DNA of 64,000 bases from Thermohalobaculum sp050331395 (GTDB lineage: Bacteria; Pseudomonadota; Alphaproteobacteria; Rhodobacterales; Rhodobacteraceae): the NCBI GenBank assembly GCA_050331395.1, contig JBHJGX010000051.1, forward strand, positions 34,937 to 98,936, written 5' to 3'. The notes below the pieces were generated by a model, which did no database searches, was not told where the DNA came from, and was given only the letters and a program-made list of their open reading frames with translations. Within the stretch, counting starts at the first letter, position 1. Each line of letters opens with the position of its first letter. The position numbers and the translations under genes were made by a program. Of the stretch, positions 56,249 through 64,000 are shown in pieces.

Positions 56249-57487
56249 TCAAGGCACGCGGCAACGGCGCCGCAGGCAAGCCGCGAGCCCGGCCAGCGCC
56301 AGAAGCGCCGGGAGGTCGAACACAAGCGTCTTCAACCGGATATTCTCGAGAAAGACAAATGCATTCAGGGCCGCCGCCAAACCGGCCGCGAAGACCAGGA
56401 CCGCGACGGCAGGCGCCCGGGCGAGGAGCGCGGCTCCGGCCGCGAGCCCCGCCACCGTGAGCGCCAGGACAAGCGCGTCCCCTGCCCCCCGGCCCGAGCC
56501 TCCGAAGGCGTGGGCGATTTTGCGCAGCCCATGCGCGGCGCGCTGCTCGGGAGCCTCGGCCCAACGCGACAGGGCAAGCGCGCGAGCGAGGCGATCCTCG
56601 GCAAGCCGGGCGGCGGGACCAGGGCGTTCCGCCGCCGCTTCGAGCCGCGCGAGATCCACCTTGCCGAGCGCCGTCTCGGCCTCTCCGACGGACCGCAGCC
56701 CCGGTTCGCGCGCTCGAAGATAGGCGCGAGCGAGGCCCGGATCGCCGGCCGTGCCCCCTCCCATGCCAAAATCATGCGCCCCCGTGCCGACGAGAAGGTT
56801 CCGCCCGAGCGTGGTGGTCAGGGCGACCCCGCCGGTCTGGAGCGAGAGCCACACCGCCCATGGCGCGAGCGTCGTCGCCGCCGCCACCACCAAAACCAGG
56901 GCCGCGCGCCCGCCCTCCGGACGGCAAAGACACGCGCCTGCGAAAACCGGCACGAGAAGCGCGCCATGCGCTTTGGCGAGCACGACCGCGCCGAGCGCCA
57001 GCCCCGCCCCAGCGGCGAGGGCGAGGCCTGGCATTAGCACGAGGCGCAGGGCGACGCCCAGGCACCAGAACGCGGGGGCCTCGGCATACGCCTCGGCCGC
57101 GAGAAGCCAAAGCGGCGGCCAAATGGCGATGAAGACGGCCATAAGCCGGCCGGCCAGCGGTCCGGTGCCCGGCACCTCGGCACGCCACCAGAGCCCGGGC
57201 AGCGTCGCGAGGAGCAGAAGGTTGGCCACGCGGACTGCGGGCAGCGTCGCGCCGCCGGGAAGCGCGATCTCGAGACCCGCAACGAGTGCGGGCATCAGCG
57301 GCGGGCGCCCGCCATCGGCCAGCGCCGCAAGACCGATCTCGGCAAGCGCCCGGCCGCGGGCGAGGTAGTCCCCCTCGTCCCCCGAGGCCGGCGCTGTCAG
57401 CCGTCCGGTCGCCCAAGCAACGCCGACCCAAAGGATCGCCGCAAACGCCGCGACCGCCGCAGACCCGACCGAGCCCCGGTCTCTCAT
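56249..57487 (-). CDS. Multi-pass membrane protein, GT-C (ArnT/PMT)-like
   Basis: A 412-residue, very hydrophobic protein with about 10 membrane segments. Near the N-terminus it has SGDEGDYLARGRAL followed by GRPPLMPAL, the acidic pair on the first external loop seen in dolichyl/undecaprenyl-sugar-dependent GT-C glycosyltransferases. The rest is Ala/Leu-rich with RLKTLVFDLPALLALAGLA before a basic tail. Family assignment rests on that loop and topology, and the acceptor is unknown. It is divergent from a coiled-coil membrane protein gene (63-nt gap). Confidence 0.6.
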   Translation of the reverse strand: MRDRGSVGSAAVAAFAAILWVGVAWATGRLTAPASGDEGDYLARGRALAEIGLAALADGGRPPLMPALVAGLEIALPGGATLPAVRVANLLLLATLPGLWWRAEVPGTGPLAGRLMAVFIAIWPPLWLLAAEAYAEAPAFWCLGVALRLVLMPGLALAAGAGLALGAVVLAKAHGALLVPVFAGACLCRPEGGRAALVLVVAAATTLAPWAVWLSLQTGGVALTTTLGRNLLVGTGAHDFGMGGGTAGDPGLARAYLRAREPGLRSVGEAETALGKVDLARLEAAAERPGPAARLAEDRLARALALSRWAEAPEQRAAHGLRKIAHAFGGSGRGAGDALVLALTVAGLAAGAALLARAPAVAVLVFAAGLAAALNAFVFLENIRLKTLVFDLPALLALAGLAACLRRRCRVP

Positions 57488-57550
57488 CGCCCGCCTACCG
57501 TCGCAGACCGGGATCCGCTATCACTCGGGCGCCCAGCCGAGGAGACGCGC

Positions 57551-58921
57551 ATGGAAACGGACATCCCCCTCACCGACGACATCGTCGCCTCGGTCGAACA
57601 GATCAGCACGACCGTCTGGGTCGCGATCGGTCTCCTGGTCGCGGGGCTCGTCTGGCTCTTGAAGTGGCTCGTCACGGTGCTTTTCGTCCAAGGCCGCGGG
57701 GTCTCGCTGGTCACCATCCCGTTCAGCCGGGTGGCGGGCAAGATCCTGGAGGATCGGTTCGTCCAAAAGCTCGCGGATACGCGCACGCTCCCCAAGCTGC
57801 ACATCCCGGCGAGCTGGGAGGAGTTCAACCGTTTCAACGGCTATGTGGCGCACCGCATGCTCACCTATCGCGAGCTGATCCAGCTCGTACAGACCAAGTT
57901 CAATGGGCCTTCCGCGGTCAGCCTGCGAGTGGTCGTGCGGTATTTCGAGCCGACCTTCGTCGACACCTTCCGGACGGCCGAGCGCGGCTTTCGCGACCTG
58001 GACCGGATCGACGACCGGGTGCGCGCCACGCATCGGGCGCTCCATGCGAAGCTCCAGGAGAAAACCGACGCGCTGTCGCGCCGGCGCATCCAGGCCGAGA
58101 AGGACTACGAGATGGCTCGGATCCGGCGCAAGCACGCACTGGCCGCGCGACCGGTCTCGCTTTGGCTGCGGCGTCGGCTCGGACAGACCATGGGCGGGCT
58201 CGTCTCGGGGCTCGTGAACGCGATCTGGTCGGGCGGGACGGCATCGAAGCTGCGGGCGGAGAAACGCCGGCTGCGGGACGAATTGAACGAGCTACGGCTC
58301 GAAATTGCCGAACAAAGCCGGGAGATCTTCTCGGAACACGAGGCCGAGGTGGTGGGGCTTTGCCTCGAATTGATCGAGCATGATCGGATGTTTCTCCAGC
58401 ATCTCTATCATCGGTTCGGGCTCGAGGTGGAATCGCTCCTGTTCACTGTGGCGTCCGGCCGGGTGCTTGAGCGCCTGGCGGGCGAGGACGAGACCGCGGA
58501 GCGTGCACGCGCCGAACTCGGCATCGGCGATTTGGCGCGCCCCGACGGGCGAGGCGACCCGGCCGCCCGGTTCCGCGACCGGATCCGCGCCGATCGGGTG
58601 CTGAACGACTATGTGGGGCTCGGGCCAGAGTCGGTCCTCGAAGGCACGCTCGAGGCGTTCTTGCGGGTGCACATTCTGACCGGGCAGCTGCGCATCGAGG
58701 GCTATTCGCGAAACTGGGTCGCTCACCTGCCGCCGCCCGGCGAGTTCGGGCGGAGCCACTCGGAATACGGCCACTTCGCGCACCAGCTCGCCTGGCTCAA
58801 GAAACCGCTTCCGGGGATGGTGGTGGCGGAAAACGGGCTCGTCGGCCTCGACGATCTGCCGCCGCGACCAGAGGCGGGGGCTGCGTTCGCGGGGCGCGAA
58901 CCGGCCGTCCACATCGCCTGA
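57551..58921 (+). CDS. Membrane-anchored coiled-coil hypothetical protein
   Basis: A 456-residue protein with one N-terminal membrane helix (about residues 18-47, TTVWVAIGLLVAGLVWLLKW), then a soluble region. Long helical, charged stretches predict coiled coils around residues 150-195 (RDLDRIDDRVRATHRALHAK) and 235-270 (ASKLRAEKRRLRDELNELRL). The C-terminal ~180 residues (GLCLELIEHDRMFLQHLYHRF, YVGLGPESVLEGTLEAFLRV) appear globular. I do not recognise the family. It converges with an AI-2E-type permease gene 12 nt away. A scaffold or envelope-stress role would be guesswork. Confidence 0.7.
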   Translation: METDIPLTDDIVASVEQISTTVWVAIGLLVAGLVWLLKWLVTVLFVQGRGVSLVTIPFSRVAGKILEDRFVQKLADTRTLPKLHIPASWEEFNRFNGYVAHRMLTYRELIQLVQTKFNGPSAVSLRVVVRYFEPTFVDTFRTAERGFRDLDRIDDRVRATHRALHAKLQEKTDALSRRRIQAEKDYEMARIRRKHALAARPVSLWLRRRLGQTMGGLVSGLVNAIWSGGTASKLRAEKRRLRDELNELRLEIAEQSREIFSEHEAEVVGLCLELIEHDRMFLQHLYHRFGLEVESLLFTVASGRVLERLAGEDETAERARAELGIGDLARPDGRGDPAARFRDRIRADRVLNDYVGLGPESVLEGTLEAFLRVHILTGQLRIEGYSRNWVAHLPPPGEFGRSHSEYGHFAHQLAWLKKPLPGMVVAENGLVGLDDLPPRPEAGAAFAGREPAVHIA

Positions 58922-58933
58922 TCGCCCGGAGGG

Positions 58934-60247
58934 CTACTCGGCAGCGTCCGCGGGCCGGGCAATGTCCTCAGACAGCGCTTCGGGATCGATCCCCGCCTCG
59001 GCGGCCTGGCGGGCCGCGTCCTCTTCGGCCAACCGCAATGCCGCCTGGAAGGTAAGCGAAATCAGAATACCCCAGATCATCCCGAAAAACCCGGCGCCCA
59101 CCGCCCAGATCATGACCGTGGCGATGATCTGCATTTTCGTCATGCCGAGTTTCTCGCCGAGGATATGCGGCGTGTAGTTGTAGGCTTCGAGCAGCCCCAT
59201 GATCTTGGCAACGCCGATGAGGGCGGCGGTGCGAATAAGCACGTCGAGCCCGGTGCCGAAGCTCACGACTTCGAACCCGAACCAGCCGAGGCCGGCTTGG
59301 ATATTCGTGGCCATCAAGAGAAAGGCAACCGCCATGCCGCCGAAGCCGCCGATCTTCGGGATCGCCGTCACGAAGCCAAGCACCACCGCCATGAAGAGGA
59401 TCGCCCCCGGCGACAGCCCGAGCGGCAGCACGACCATGGCGATCGCATAGAGGACCGTCAGCGTGGCCGCAACTTCGAGATAGCCGATCATAAAGAGGCT
59501 AACGCCGGTCTGGTAGAGTTCGCCGAAGCGCAGCACGTTGTCCCGGAGCCGGGGCGCCTTGATCCCGCGGGAGACCACGCCCCGGTGCATCTCGACCTCC
59601 TTCCGCCAGCCGGCGAGGATCGTACCGACGAGGAGGGCTGCGATCACGAGCTTGACCCAATCGCCGAGGAGCGTGCCGACCACGCCGAGGACGCTGCCGA
59701 GCGCAGATTGCAGCACGCCCTTGATGTCGGCGACCGCATCGCCGGCAACCTGACCGAAAAGCGCCGACAGACCCGACCACCCGGTCGAGCGGTCGACGTC
59801 CACATCCGGCACATAGCCCGGCAGCTGCTCATGCGCGAAATCGAGCAGCCGGCCGATCTCCTCGAGGATCGCCGGCAACTGCGTCTCGATCTGAGCGTAA
59901 AAGAGCTGGCCTTGGCTCTGCAGCACGAAGACGAGAAGCGGCAGGATCAGCACGGTAACGCCCATGAAGAACCAAGAGAGGATCTTGTTGACCCAGGCCT
60001 CATTGGCGATGCCGAGATGGAGTTCGTGCGCGTATCGCCGGCCGCGCCAATGGAACGCGAAATGAACCCGGCGCCCGGCAACAAGGCTTTCCACATGGGG
60101 GCGCACGCCGACGGCGAAGATGACGACGCCGATGAGGTAGGTGAGACCCTTATAGGCGAGAAAGGCCGGCAACAGGACAAAGACGGCCGCGTAAAGCCAA
60201 AGGGCGAGACCGGCGGGGCTCGGCAGGCGGTCGATCAGGCGGTCCAC
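58934..60247 (-). CDS. AI-2E family transporter-like membrane protein
   Basis: A 437-residue membrane protein with about eight helices. The C-terminal half has the family blocks FVTAIPKIGGFGGMAVAFLL, YTPHILGEKLGMTKMQIIAT and FFGMIWGILISLTFQAALRL (the PerM/YdiK P-x-(I/V)-x-G type region). A long periplasmic segment (about residues 105-215) precedes it. AI-2E family members export small solutes such as autoinducer-2 or move sodium/lithium ions; the substrate here is not identifiable. Its start lies about 120 nt from the stop of proA on the same strand. Confidence 0.75.
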   Translation of the reverse strand: MDRLIDRLPSPAGLALWLYAAVFVLLPAFLAYKGLTYLIGVVIFAVGVRPHVESLVAGRRVHFAFHWRGRRYAHELHLGIANEAWVNKILSWFFMGVTVLILPLLVFVLQSQGQLFYAQIETQLPAILEEIGRLLDFAHEQLPGYVPDVDVDRSTGWSGLSALFGQVAGDAVADIKGVLQSALGSVLGVVGTLLGDWVKLVIAALLVGTILAGWRKEVEMHRGVVSRGIKAPRLRDNVLRFGELYQTGVSLFMIGYLEVAATLTVLYAIAMVVLPLGLSPGAILFMAVVLGFVTAIPKIGGFGGMAVAFLLMATNIQAGLGWFGFEVVSFGTGLDVLIRTAALIGVAKIMGLLEAYNYTPHILGEKLGMTKMQIIATVMIWAVGAGFFGMIWGILISLTFQAALRLAEEDAARQAAEAGIDPEALSEDIARPADAAE

Positions 60248-60369
60248 GGGCGGCCTCCTCGGCGACGACAGTCCCGCAGGGTGTCGCCGATCGTCGATCG
60301 AATGTCGAGGGGGGGCCGCCGCTCAGGTCGACCGGATCACGATCCGGGCGACCCGAGCGGCGCGCGACC

Positions 60370-61659
60370 TCAGGGCCGCGTGGTGCCGTCGCCGTCGACG
60401 AGGTATTTGAAACTGGTGAGCTGCTCGGCGCCGACCGGCCCGCGGGCGTGGAGCTTGCCGGTTGCGATGCCGATCTCCGCGCCCATGCCGAATTCACCGC
60501 CATCCGCGAATATGCTCGAAGCGTTACGGATCAGGATCGCGCTGTCGAGCTCTGAGGCGAAACGCGCCCAGACATTGTCATCTTCGCTCAGGCAGGCTTC
60601 GGTATGTGCCGAGCCATGCGCGCGGATATGTGCGATCGCGTCCTCGACGCCGTCGACGACCCGCGCGGCGATGTCCATCGAGAGGTATTCCCGGCCCCAG
60701 TCTTCGGCCCTTGCGGGCACGATACGGGGGTCGAGCGCGGCAATCTCCCCATCGCCATGCACGACGACGCCGGCATCGAGGAGCGCGTCGACCGCGTCCC
60801 GACCGGCCTTTGCAAGCGCGGCCCGGTCGATCAGCAGACACTCTGCCGCCCCGCAGATCCCGGTGCGCCGGGTCTTCGCGTTCAAGATCACCGCCCGAGC
60901 CTTCGCCGGATCGGCCGCCCCGTCCAGATAGACATGGCAGATCCCCTCGAGATGGGCGAAGACCGGCACGCGTGCCTCGCGCTGCACGAGACCCACGAGA
61001 CCCTTGCCGCCGCGGGGAACGATTACGTCGATCGCGTCGGTCATGCGCAGCATCTCCGAGACCGCGGCCCGGTCGCGGGTCGGCACGCGTTGGATCGCGG
61101 TCTCGGGCAGCGCGCCCGCTCTCAGCCCGTCGCGGAGCGCGTCGAGGATCGCTCCCGAGGAGTGAAAGCTTTCCGAGCCGCCCCGCAAGATCGCGGCATT
61201 CCCGGATTTGAGGCAGAGCGCTCCCGCATCGGCCGTCACATTCGGCCGGCTCTCGAAGATCACGCCCACGACGCCGATCGGCGTCCGCACCCGGCGGATC
61301 CGGAGCCCGGACGGGACGCTCCAGTCGGCGATGACCTGGCCGACCGGATCGGCCTGCTCGGCCACCGCGCGAAGGCCGTCTGCCATCGCTCGGATCCGCG
61401 TCTCGGTCAGCAGAAGTCGGTCGCGCATCGCCTCCGAGAGCGCCTCGGCCGCAGCCATGTCTTCGGCATTGGCATCGGCAATCCGATCACGGCCCGCCCA
61501 GATCGCATCTGCGGCCGTGTGGAGGGCGGTGCGCTTCTGTTCGGCCGAGGCGGTGGCCACGGCGGTCTGCGCCGCCCGCGCCGCCCGGCCAATCCCGGCC
61601 ATCAGCGCCGCGATGTCCCCGTGCCCCGCCGCCGCGATGTCCTCGACGCGTCTGTCCAT
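60370..61659 (-). CDS. proA: Gamma-glutamyl phosphate reductase
   Basis: ProA reduces gamma-glutamyl phosphate to glutamate semialdehyde in proline synthesis. The ATG at 61659 follows GGAGG and gives 429 residues. NAKTRRTGICGAAECLL contains the catalytic Cys, RTPIGVVGVIFESRPNVT is the nucleotide region, and GPVGAEQLTSFKYLV is the typical C-terminal block. proB is 56 nt upstream on the same strand. Proline is also an osmoprotectant, in keeping with the betaine and NAGGN genes elsewhere in the window. Confidence 0.96.
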   Translation of the reverse strand: MDRRVEDIAAAGHGDIAALMAGIGRAARAAQTAVATASAEQKRTALHTAADAIWAGRDRIADANAEDMAAAEALSEAMRDRLLLTETRIRAMADGLRAVAEQADPVGQVIADWSVPSGLRIRRVRTPIGVVGVIFESRPNVTADAGALCLKSGNAAILRGGSESFHSSGAILDALRDGLRAGALPETAIQRVPTRDRAAVSEMLRMTDAIDVIVPRGGKGLVGLVQREARVPVFAHLEGICHVYLDGAADPAKARAVILNAKTRRTGICGAAECLLIDRAALAKAGRDAVDALLDAGVVVHGDGEIAALDPRIVPARAEDWGREYLSMDIAARVVDGVEDAIAHIRAHGSAHTEACLSEDDNVWARFASELDSAILIRNASSIFADGGEFGMGAEIGIATGKLHARGPVGAEQLTSFKYLVDGDGTTRP

Positions 61660-61715
61660 GTCGCCCTCCGAGCCGTTCCGGGCGAACCGCACGCCCGGCT
61701 CCTCCGAACGGGGCC

Positions 61716-62864
61716 TCACGCGCCCCAGATCACCATGTCGTCGCGATGCGCCAGCGTAGAGCGCCCGGGATGGCCGAGCGCGTCGGCGATCCGCTCAGAG
61801 CGAAGCCCGGCGATCTGCCGCGCCTCATCCGCAGTGTAGCCGACGAGCGCCGCGCCGACAGCCCCATCCGGCCCCTGGATCGCGACCGGATCGCCCTTGT
61901 CGAAGGCGCCTTCGACGGCGACCACCCCGGCCGGCAAGAGCGACCGCCCCCGCCGGAGTGCCGCCACGGCGCCCGCATCGACGATGAGCCGGCCGAGCGG
62001 CTTCATCCCGGCGATCCACTGCTTGCGCGCTGCCGCCGGCGTGCCCGACGGTGTGAACCAGGTGGCCCGCACCCCTGCCCGTAGCGCCGACAGCGGCCGC
62101 GGCTGGCCGCCTTGCATCACGCAGAGCGCACAGCCCCCTTTGGTCGCCGTCTTCGCCGCGAGGACCTTGGTGCGCATGCCGCCGCGGGAGAGGCCGGAGG
62201 CGGCCTCCCCGGCCATCCCTTCGATCTCGGCGGTGATCTCGGCGATCTCGGGCAGATGGCGCGCGGTCGGATCGCGCCGCGGGTCGGCCGTATAGAGCCC
62301 GTCCACGTCGGAGAGCAGCACCAACGCATCTGCGCCGGCCATCAACGCCACCCGCGCCGCCAGCCGGTCGTTGTCGCCATAGCGGATCTCGTCCGTCGCG
62401 ACGGTATCGTTTTCGTTCACCACCGGCACCACGCCGAGCATGAGCAGGGTCGCAAGCGTCGCGCGGGCGTTCAGATAGCGCCGCCGATCCTGGGTGTCGT
62501 CGAGGGTCAGGAGCACCTGCCCGGTCGTCAGCGCATGGCCGGCTAAGGCCTCGGCCCAAGCGCCGGCAAGCCGCTGTTGCCCGACCGCCGCGGCCGCCTG
62601 GGCGCGTTCGAGCGCCAGCGGTCCCGAGCCCAGATCGAGCACCCCGCGCCCAAGCGCGATCGCGCCCGAGGAGACCACCACCACCTGTCGCCCGCCTGCG
62701 CGTTCGGCGGCGATATCGGCGGCGAGCCCCCGCAGCCAGCCCTGGCGGAGCCGACCTTCCCGGTCGACGAGGAGCGCAGATCCCACCTTCACCACGATGG
62801 CGCGGGCGCGGTCGAGCCGCCCGGCCGAGCCGTCGAGCTCGGCGGCGGTCGTCAAGGCGCCCAC
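61716..62864 (-). CDS. proB: Glutamate 5-kinase (with C-terminal PUA domain)
   Basis: ProB phosphorylates glutamate at the gamma-carboxyl, the feedback-regulated first step of proline synthesis. The start is a GTG at 62864 and the protein is 382 residues, consistent with a kinase domain (VVKVGSALLVD, VVSSGAIALGRG, NENDTVATDEIRYGDNDRLAA, GGMRTKVLAA) plus a PUA domain (about residues 285-365, GRLIVDAGAVAALRRGRSLL). It overlaps the obgE stop by 13 nt, so the three genes are co-transcribed. Confidence 0.96.
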   Translation of the reverse strand: MGALTTAAELDGSAGRLDRARAIVVKVGSALLVDREGRLRQGWLRGLAADIAAERAGGRQVVVVSSGAIALGRGVLDLGSGPLALERAQAAAAVGQQRLAGAWAEALAGHALTTGQVLLTLDDTQDRRRYLNARATLATLLMLGVVPVVNENDTVATDEIRYGDNDRLAARVALMAGADALVLLSDVDGLYTADPRRDPTARHLPEIAEITAEIEGMAGEAASGLSRGGMRTKVLAAKTATKGGCALCVMQGGQPRPLSALRAGVRATWFTPSGTPAAARKQWIAGMKPLGRLIVDAGAVAALRRGRSLLPAGVVAVEGAFDKGDPVAIQGPDGAVGAALVGYTADEARQIAGLRSERIADALGHPGRSTLAHRDDMVIWGA

Positions 62865-63889
62865 GAGAGGTCCTCCACCGCCTGCCGCGCGCGGGCCGTG
62901 CGCGCGCCGTCGATGGCACCGCGCAACGCCCGGTGAGCCGCCTCCATGCCCGCGCCTGTCGCAGCCGAAACGGCAAGATCGACCCGAACGCCCTCATCCG
63001 CGAGCAGCGCGGCGAGATCCGCGGCTTCCCCGGCGCGGAGCGCATCCGTCTTGGAGAGCGCCAGGAGCCGCGGCGTCTCCGCAAGTCGCCCGCCATAGGC
63101 GAGAAGCTCCCGCTCGATCGTGCGGATATCGCCGAGCACGTCGTTCGACGTCGCGTCGACCAGATGGAGCAACACCTCGCAGCGCTCCACATGGCCGAGG
63201 AAGCGGTCCCCGATGCCACGCCCCTCATGGGCGCCCTCGATCAGCCCCGGAATGTCGGCGAGCACGAACTCGGTGTCGTCGATCCGGACAACGCCGAGAT
63301 GGGGATAAAGCGTCGTGAACGGGTAATCCGCGATCTTGGGCCGGGCGTTCGACGAGGCCGCGAGAAAGGTCGATTTCCCCGCATTCGGCAGGCCGACGAG
63401 CCCCGCATCGGCGATGAGCTTGAGCCTGAGGAGGATCGTGCGTTCGACCGCCGGCTGGCCGCCATTCGCCCGCGTCGGCGCCTGATTGGTGGCGGTCTTG
63501 AAACGCAGGTTGCCCCAGCCGCCATTGCCGCCGCGGGCGAGCAACAGCCGGCCGCCGACCTCGGTCAGATCGCCGATCAGTTCCTCGGTCTCCTGATCGT
63601 AGATCTCCGTTCCCTCGGGCACGCGAAGCACCTTGTCCTCGCCGTCCCGGCCCGTGCGCTGCCGGCCCATGCCGTGCCGCCCGTTCTCGGCGAAGAAATG
63701 CTGCTGATAGCGAAAGTCGATGAGGGTGTTGAGGCCCGGCACGCATTCCGCCCAAACATCGCCGCCCCGGCCGCCATCGCCGCCATCCGGTCCGCCGAAC
63801 TCGATGAACGCCTCGCGCCGAAAGCTCGAGCAGCCGTTCCCGCCGGCCCCGGACCGGATATAGACCTTGGCTTGATCCTGGAATTTCAT
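62852..63889 (-). CDS. obgE: GTPase ObgE/CgtA
   Basis: A 345-residue Obg GTPase needed for 50S ribosome maturation and stress control. The ATG at 63889 (MKFQDQAKVYIRSGAGGNG) has GGAGG upstream; an upstream ATG at 63897 lies too close to that site. The glycine-rich Obg domain covers residues 1-158. The G domain shows GLPNAGKST (G1), DIPGLIEG (G3) and ALSKTD (G4, with S in place of N, as is common in this order). No C-terminal OCT domain is present. It heads the obgE-proB-proA operon, a linkage common in alphaproteobacteria. Confidence 0.95.
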   Translation of the reverse strand: MKFQDQAKVYIRSGAGGNGCSSFRREAFIEFGGPDGGDGGRGGDVWAECVPGLNTLIDFRYQQHFFAENGRHGMGRQRTGRDGEDKVLRVPEGTEIYDQETEELIGDLTEVGGRLLLARGGNGGWGNLRFKTATNQAPTRANGGQPAVERTILLRLKLIADAGLVGLPNAGKSTFLAASSNARPKIADYPFTTLYPHLGVVRIDDTEFVLADIPGLIEGAHEGRGIGDRFLGHVERCEVLLHLVDATSNDVLGDIRTIERELLAYGGRLAETPRLLALSKTDALRAGEAADLAALLADEGVRVDLAVSAATGAGMEAAHRALRGAIDGARTARARQAVEDLSWAP

Positions 63890-64000
63890 TCCGTGCATCC
63901 TCCGACGAAGCACTCGACATAAGCGAAAGCGGACCCCCCCTCAAGACTGCCGTAGGCTGCGACCCCTCAGCGTGTCTCCCGAGGCGCGCGGCAGGCGAGG

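Overview
The window is GC-rich and gene-dense, with the gene content of a marine or halotolerant alphaproteobacterium. Rhodobacterales (roseobacter-like) is the best guess. The supporting markers are a DddP-like M24 protein, a probable dihydroxypropanesulfonate (DHPS) operon with a TRAP transporter, betC-betA, an N-acetylglutaminylglutamine amide (NAGGN) cluster, VPLPA-CTERM-type secreted proteins, a HWE kinase with an EcfG-type promoter nearby, and obgE-proB-proA. I see no rRNA, insertion sequence, prophage or CRISPR array. The only RNA gene I can support is tRNA-Lys(UUU).

Layout. 1-3.3 kb (minus): a DddP-like M24 protein, then an ArsR-type regulator, a YraQ/ArsP-type permease and a transglutaminase-like protein cut by the window edge. 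3.5-14.4 kb (plus): a glycogen/maltodextrin operon glgC-glgA-glgX-malQ-pgm joined by four 4-nt start/stop overlaps, then glgP; glgB is absent. 14.5-22.1 kb: a frameshifted VPLPA-CTERM protein, nitronate monooxygenase behind a leader ORF, a BisC/TorA-type molybdoenzyme, a cupin resembling the DMSP-lyase family, a secreted repeat protein, a broken small secreted protein and a Uma2 protein. 22.1-25.5 kb: an AT-rich spacer, then glnE. 25.6-32.2 kb (minus): TRAP dctP, an ACT-domain gene, fused dctQM, then HisD-like, SDR and Zn-ADH dehydrogenases that match HpsN, HpsO and HpsP of DHPS catabolism, behind a GntR-like palindrome.

32.5-33.6 kb: a lone TIR domain fused to a phage-type ORF6N domain, the best candidate for an undescribed (defence-like) gene. 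33.7-38.5 kb: a GMC oxidoreductase, small hypotheticals, dps and a DUF1289 gene. 38.7-47.2 kb: an osmoprotection island made of choline sulfatase and choline dehydrogenase (choline-O-sulfate to betaine aldehyde), converging on the NAGGN genes (asnO, ngs, M42-type peptidase) and a divergent marR. ngs is interrupted by an in-frame amber codon. 47.1-55.9 kb: a large trypsin-like/CARDB/PPC exoprotein and a DUF4214 protein (both probably type I secreted), a Crp/Fnr regulator, a HWE kinase with a receiver-like tail, a DUF1328 membrane protein behind a perfect EcfG-type promoter, and a LuxR-type regulator. 56.1-64 kb: tRNA-Lys, a GT-C-like membrane protein, a coiled-coil membrane protein, an AI-2E family permease, and proA, proB and obgE.

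Together the window covers carbon storage, sulfonate and possibly organosulfur metabolism, and several layers of osmotic and general stress response. Three genes carry breaks: a frameshift near 14,995, two frameshifts near 21,375 and 21,412, and a stop at 43,784-43,786. The frameshifts lie at short homopolymers, so assembly errors must be excluded before calling them pseudogenes. All family assignments come from reading motifs; no database search was run.
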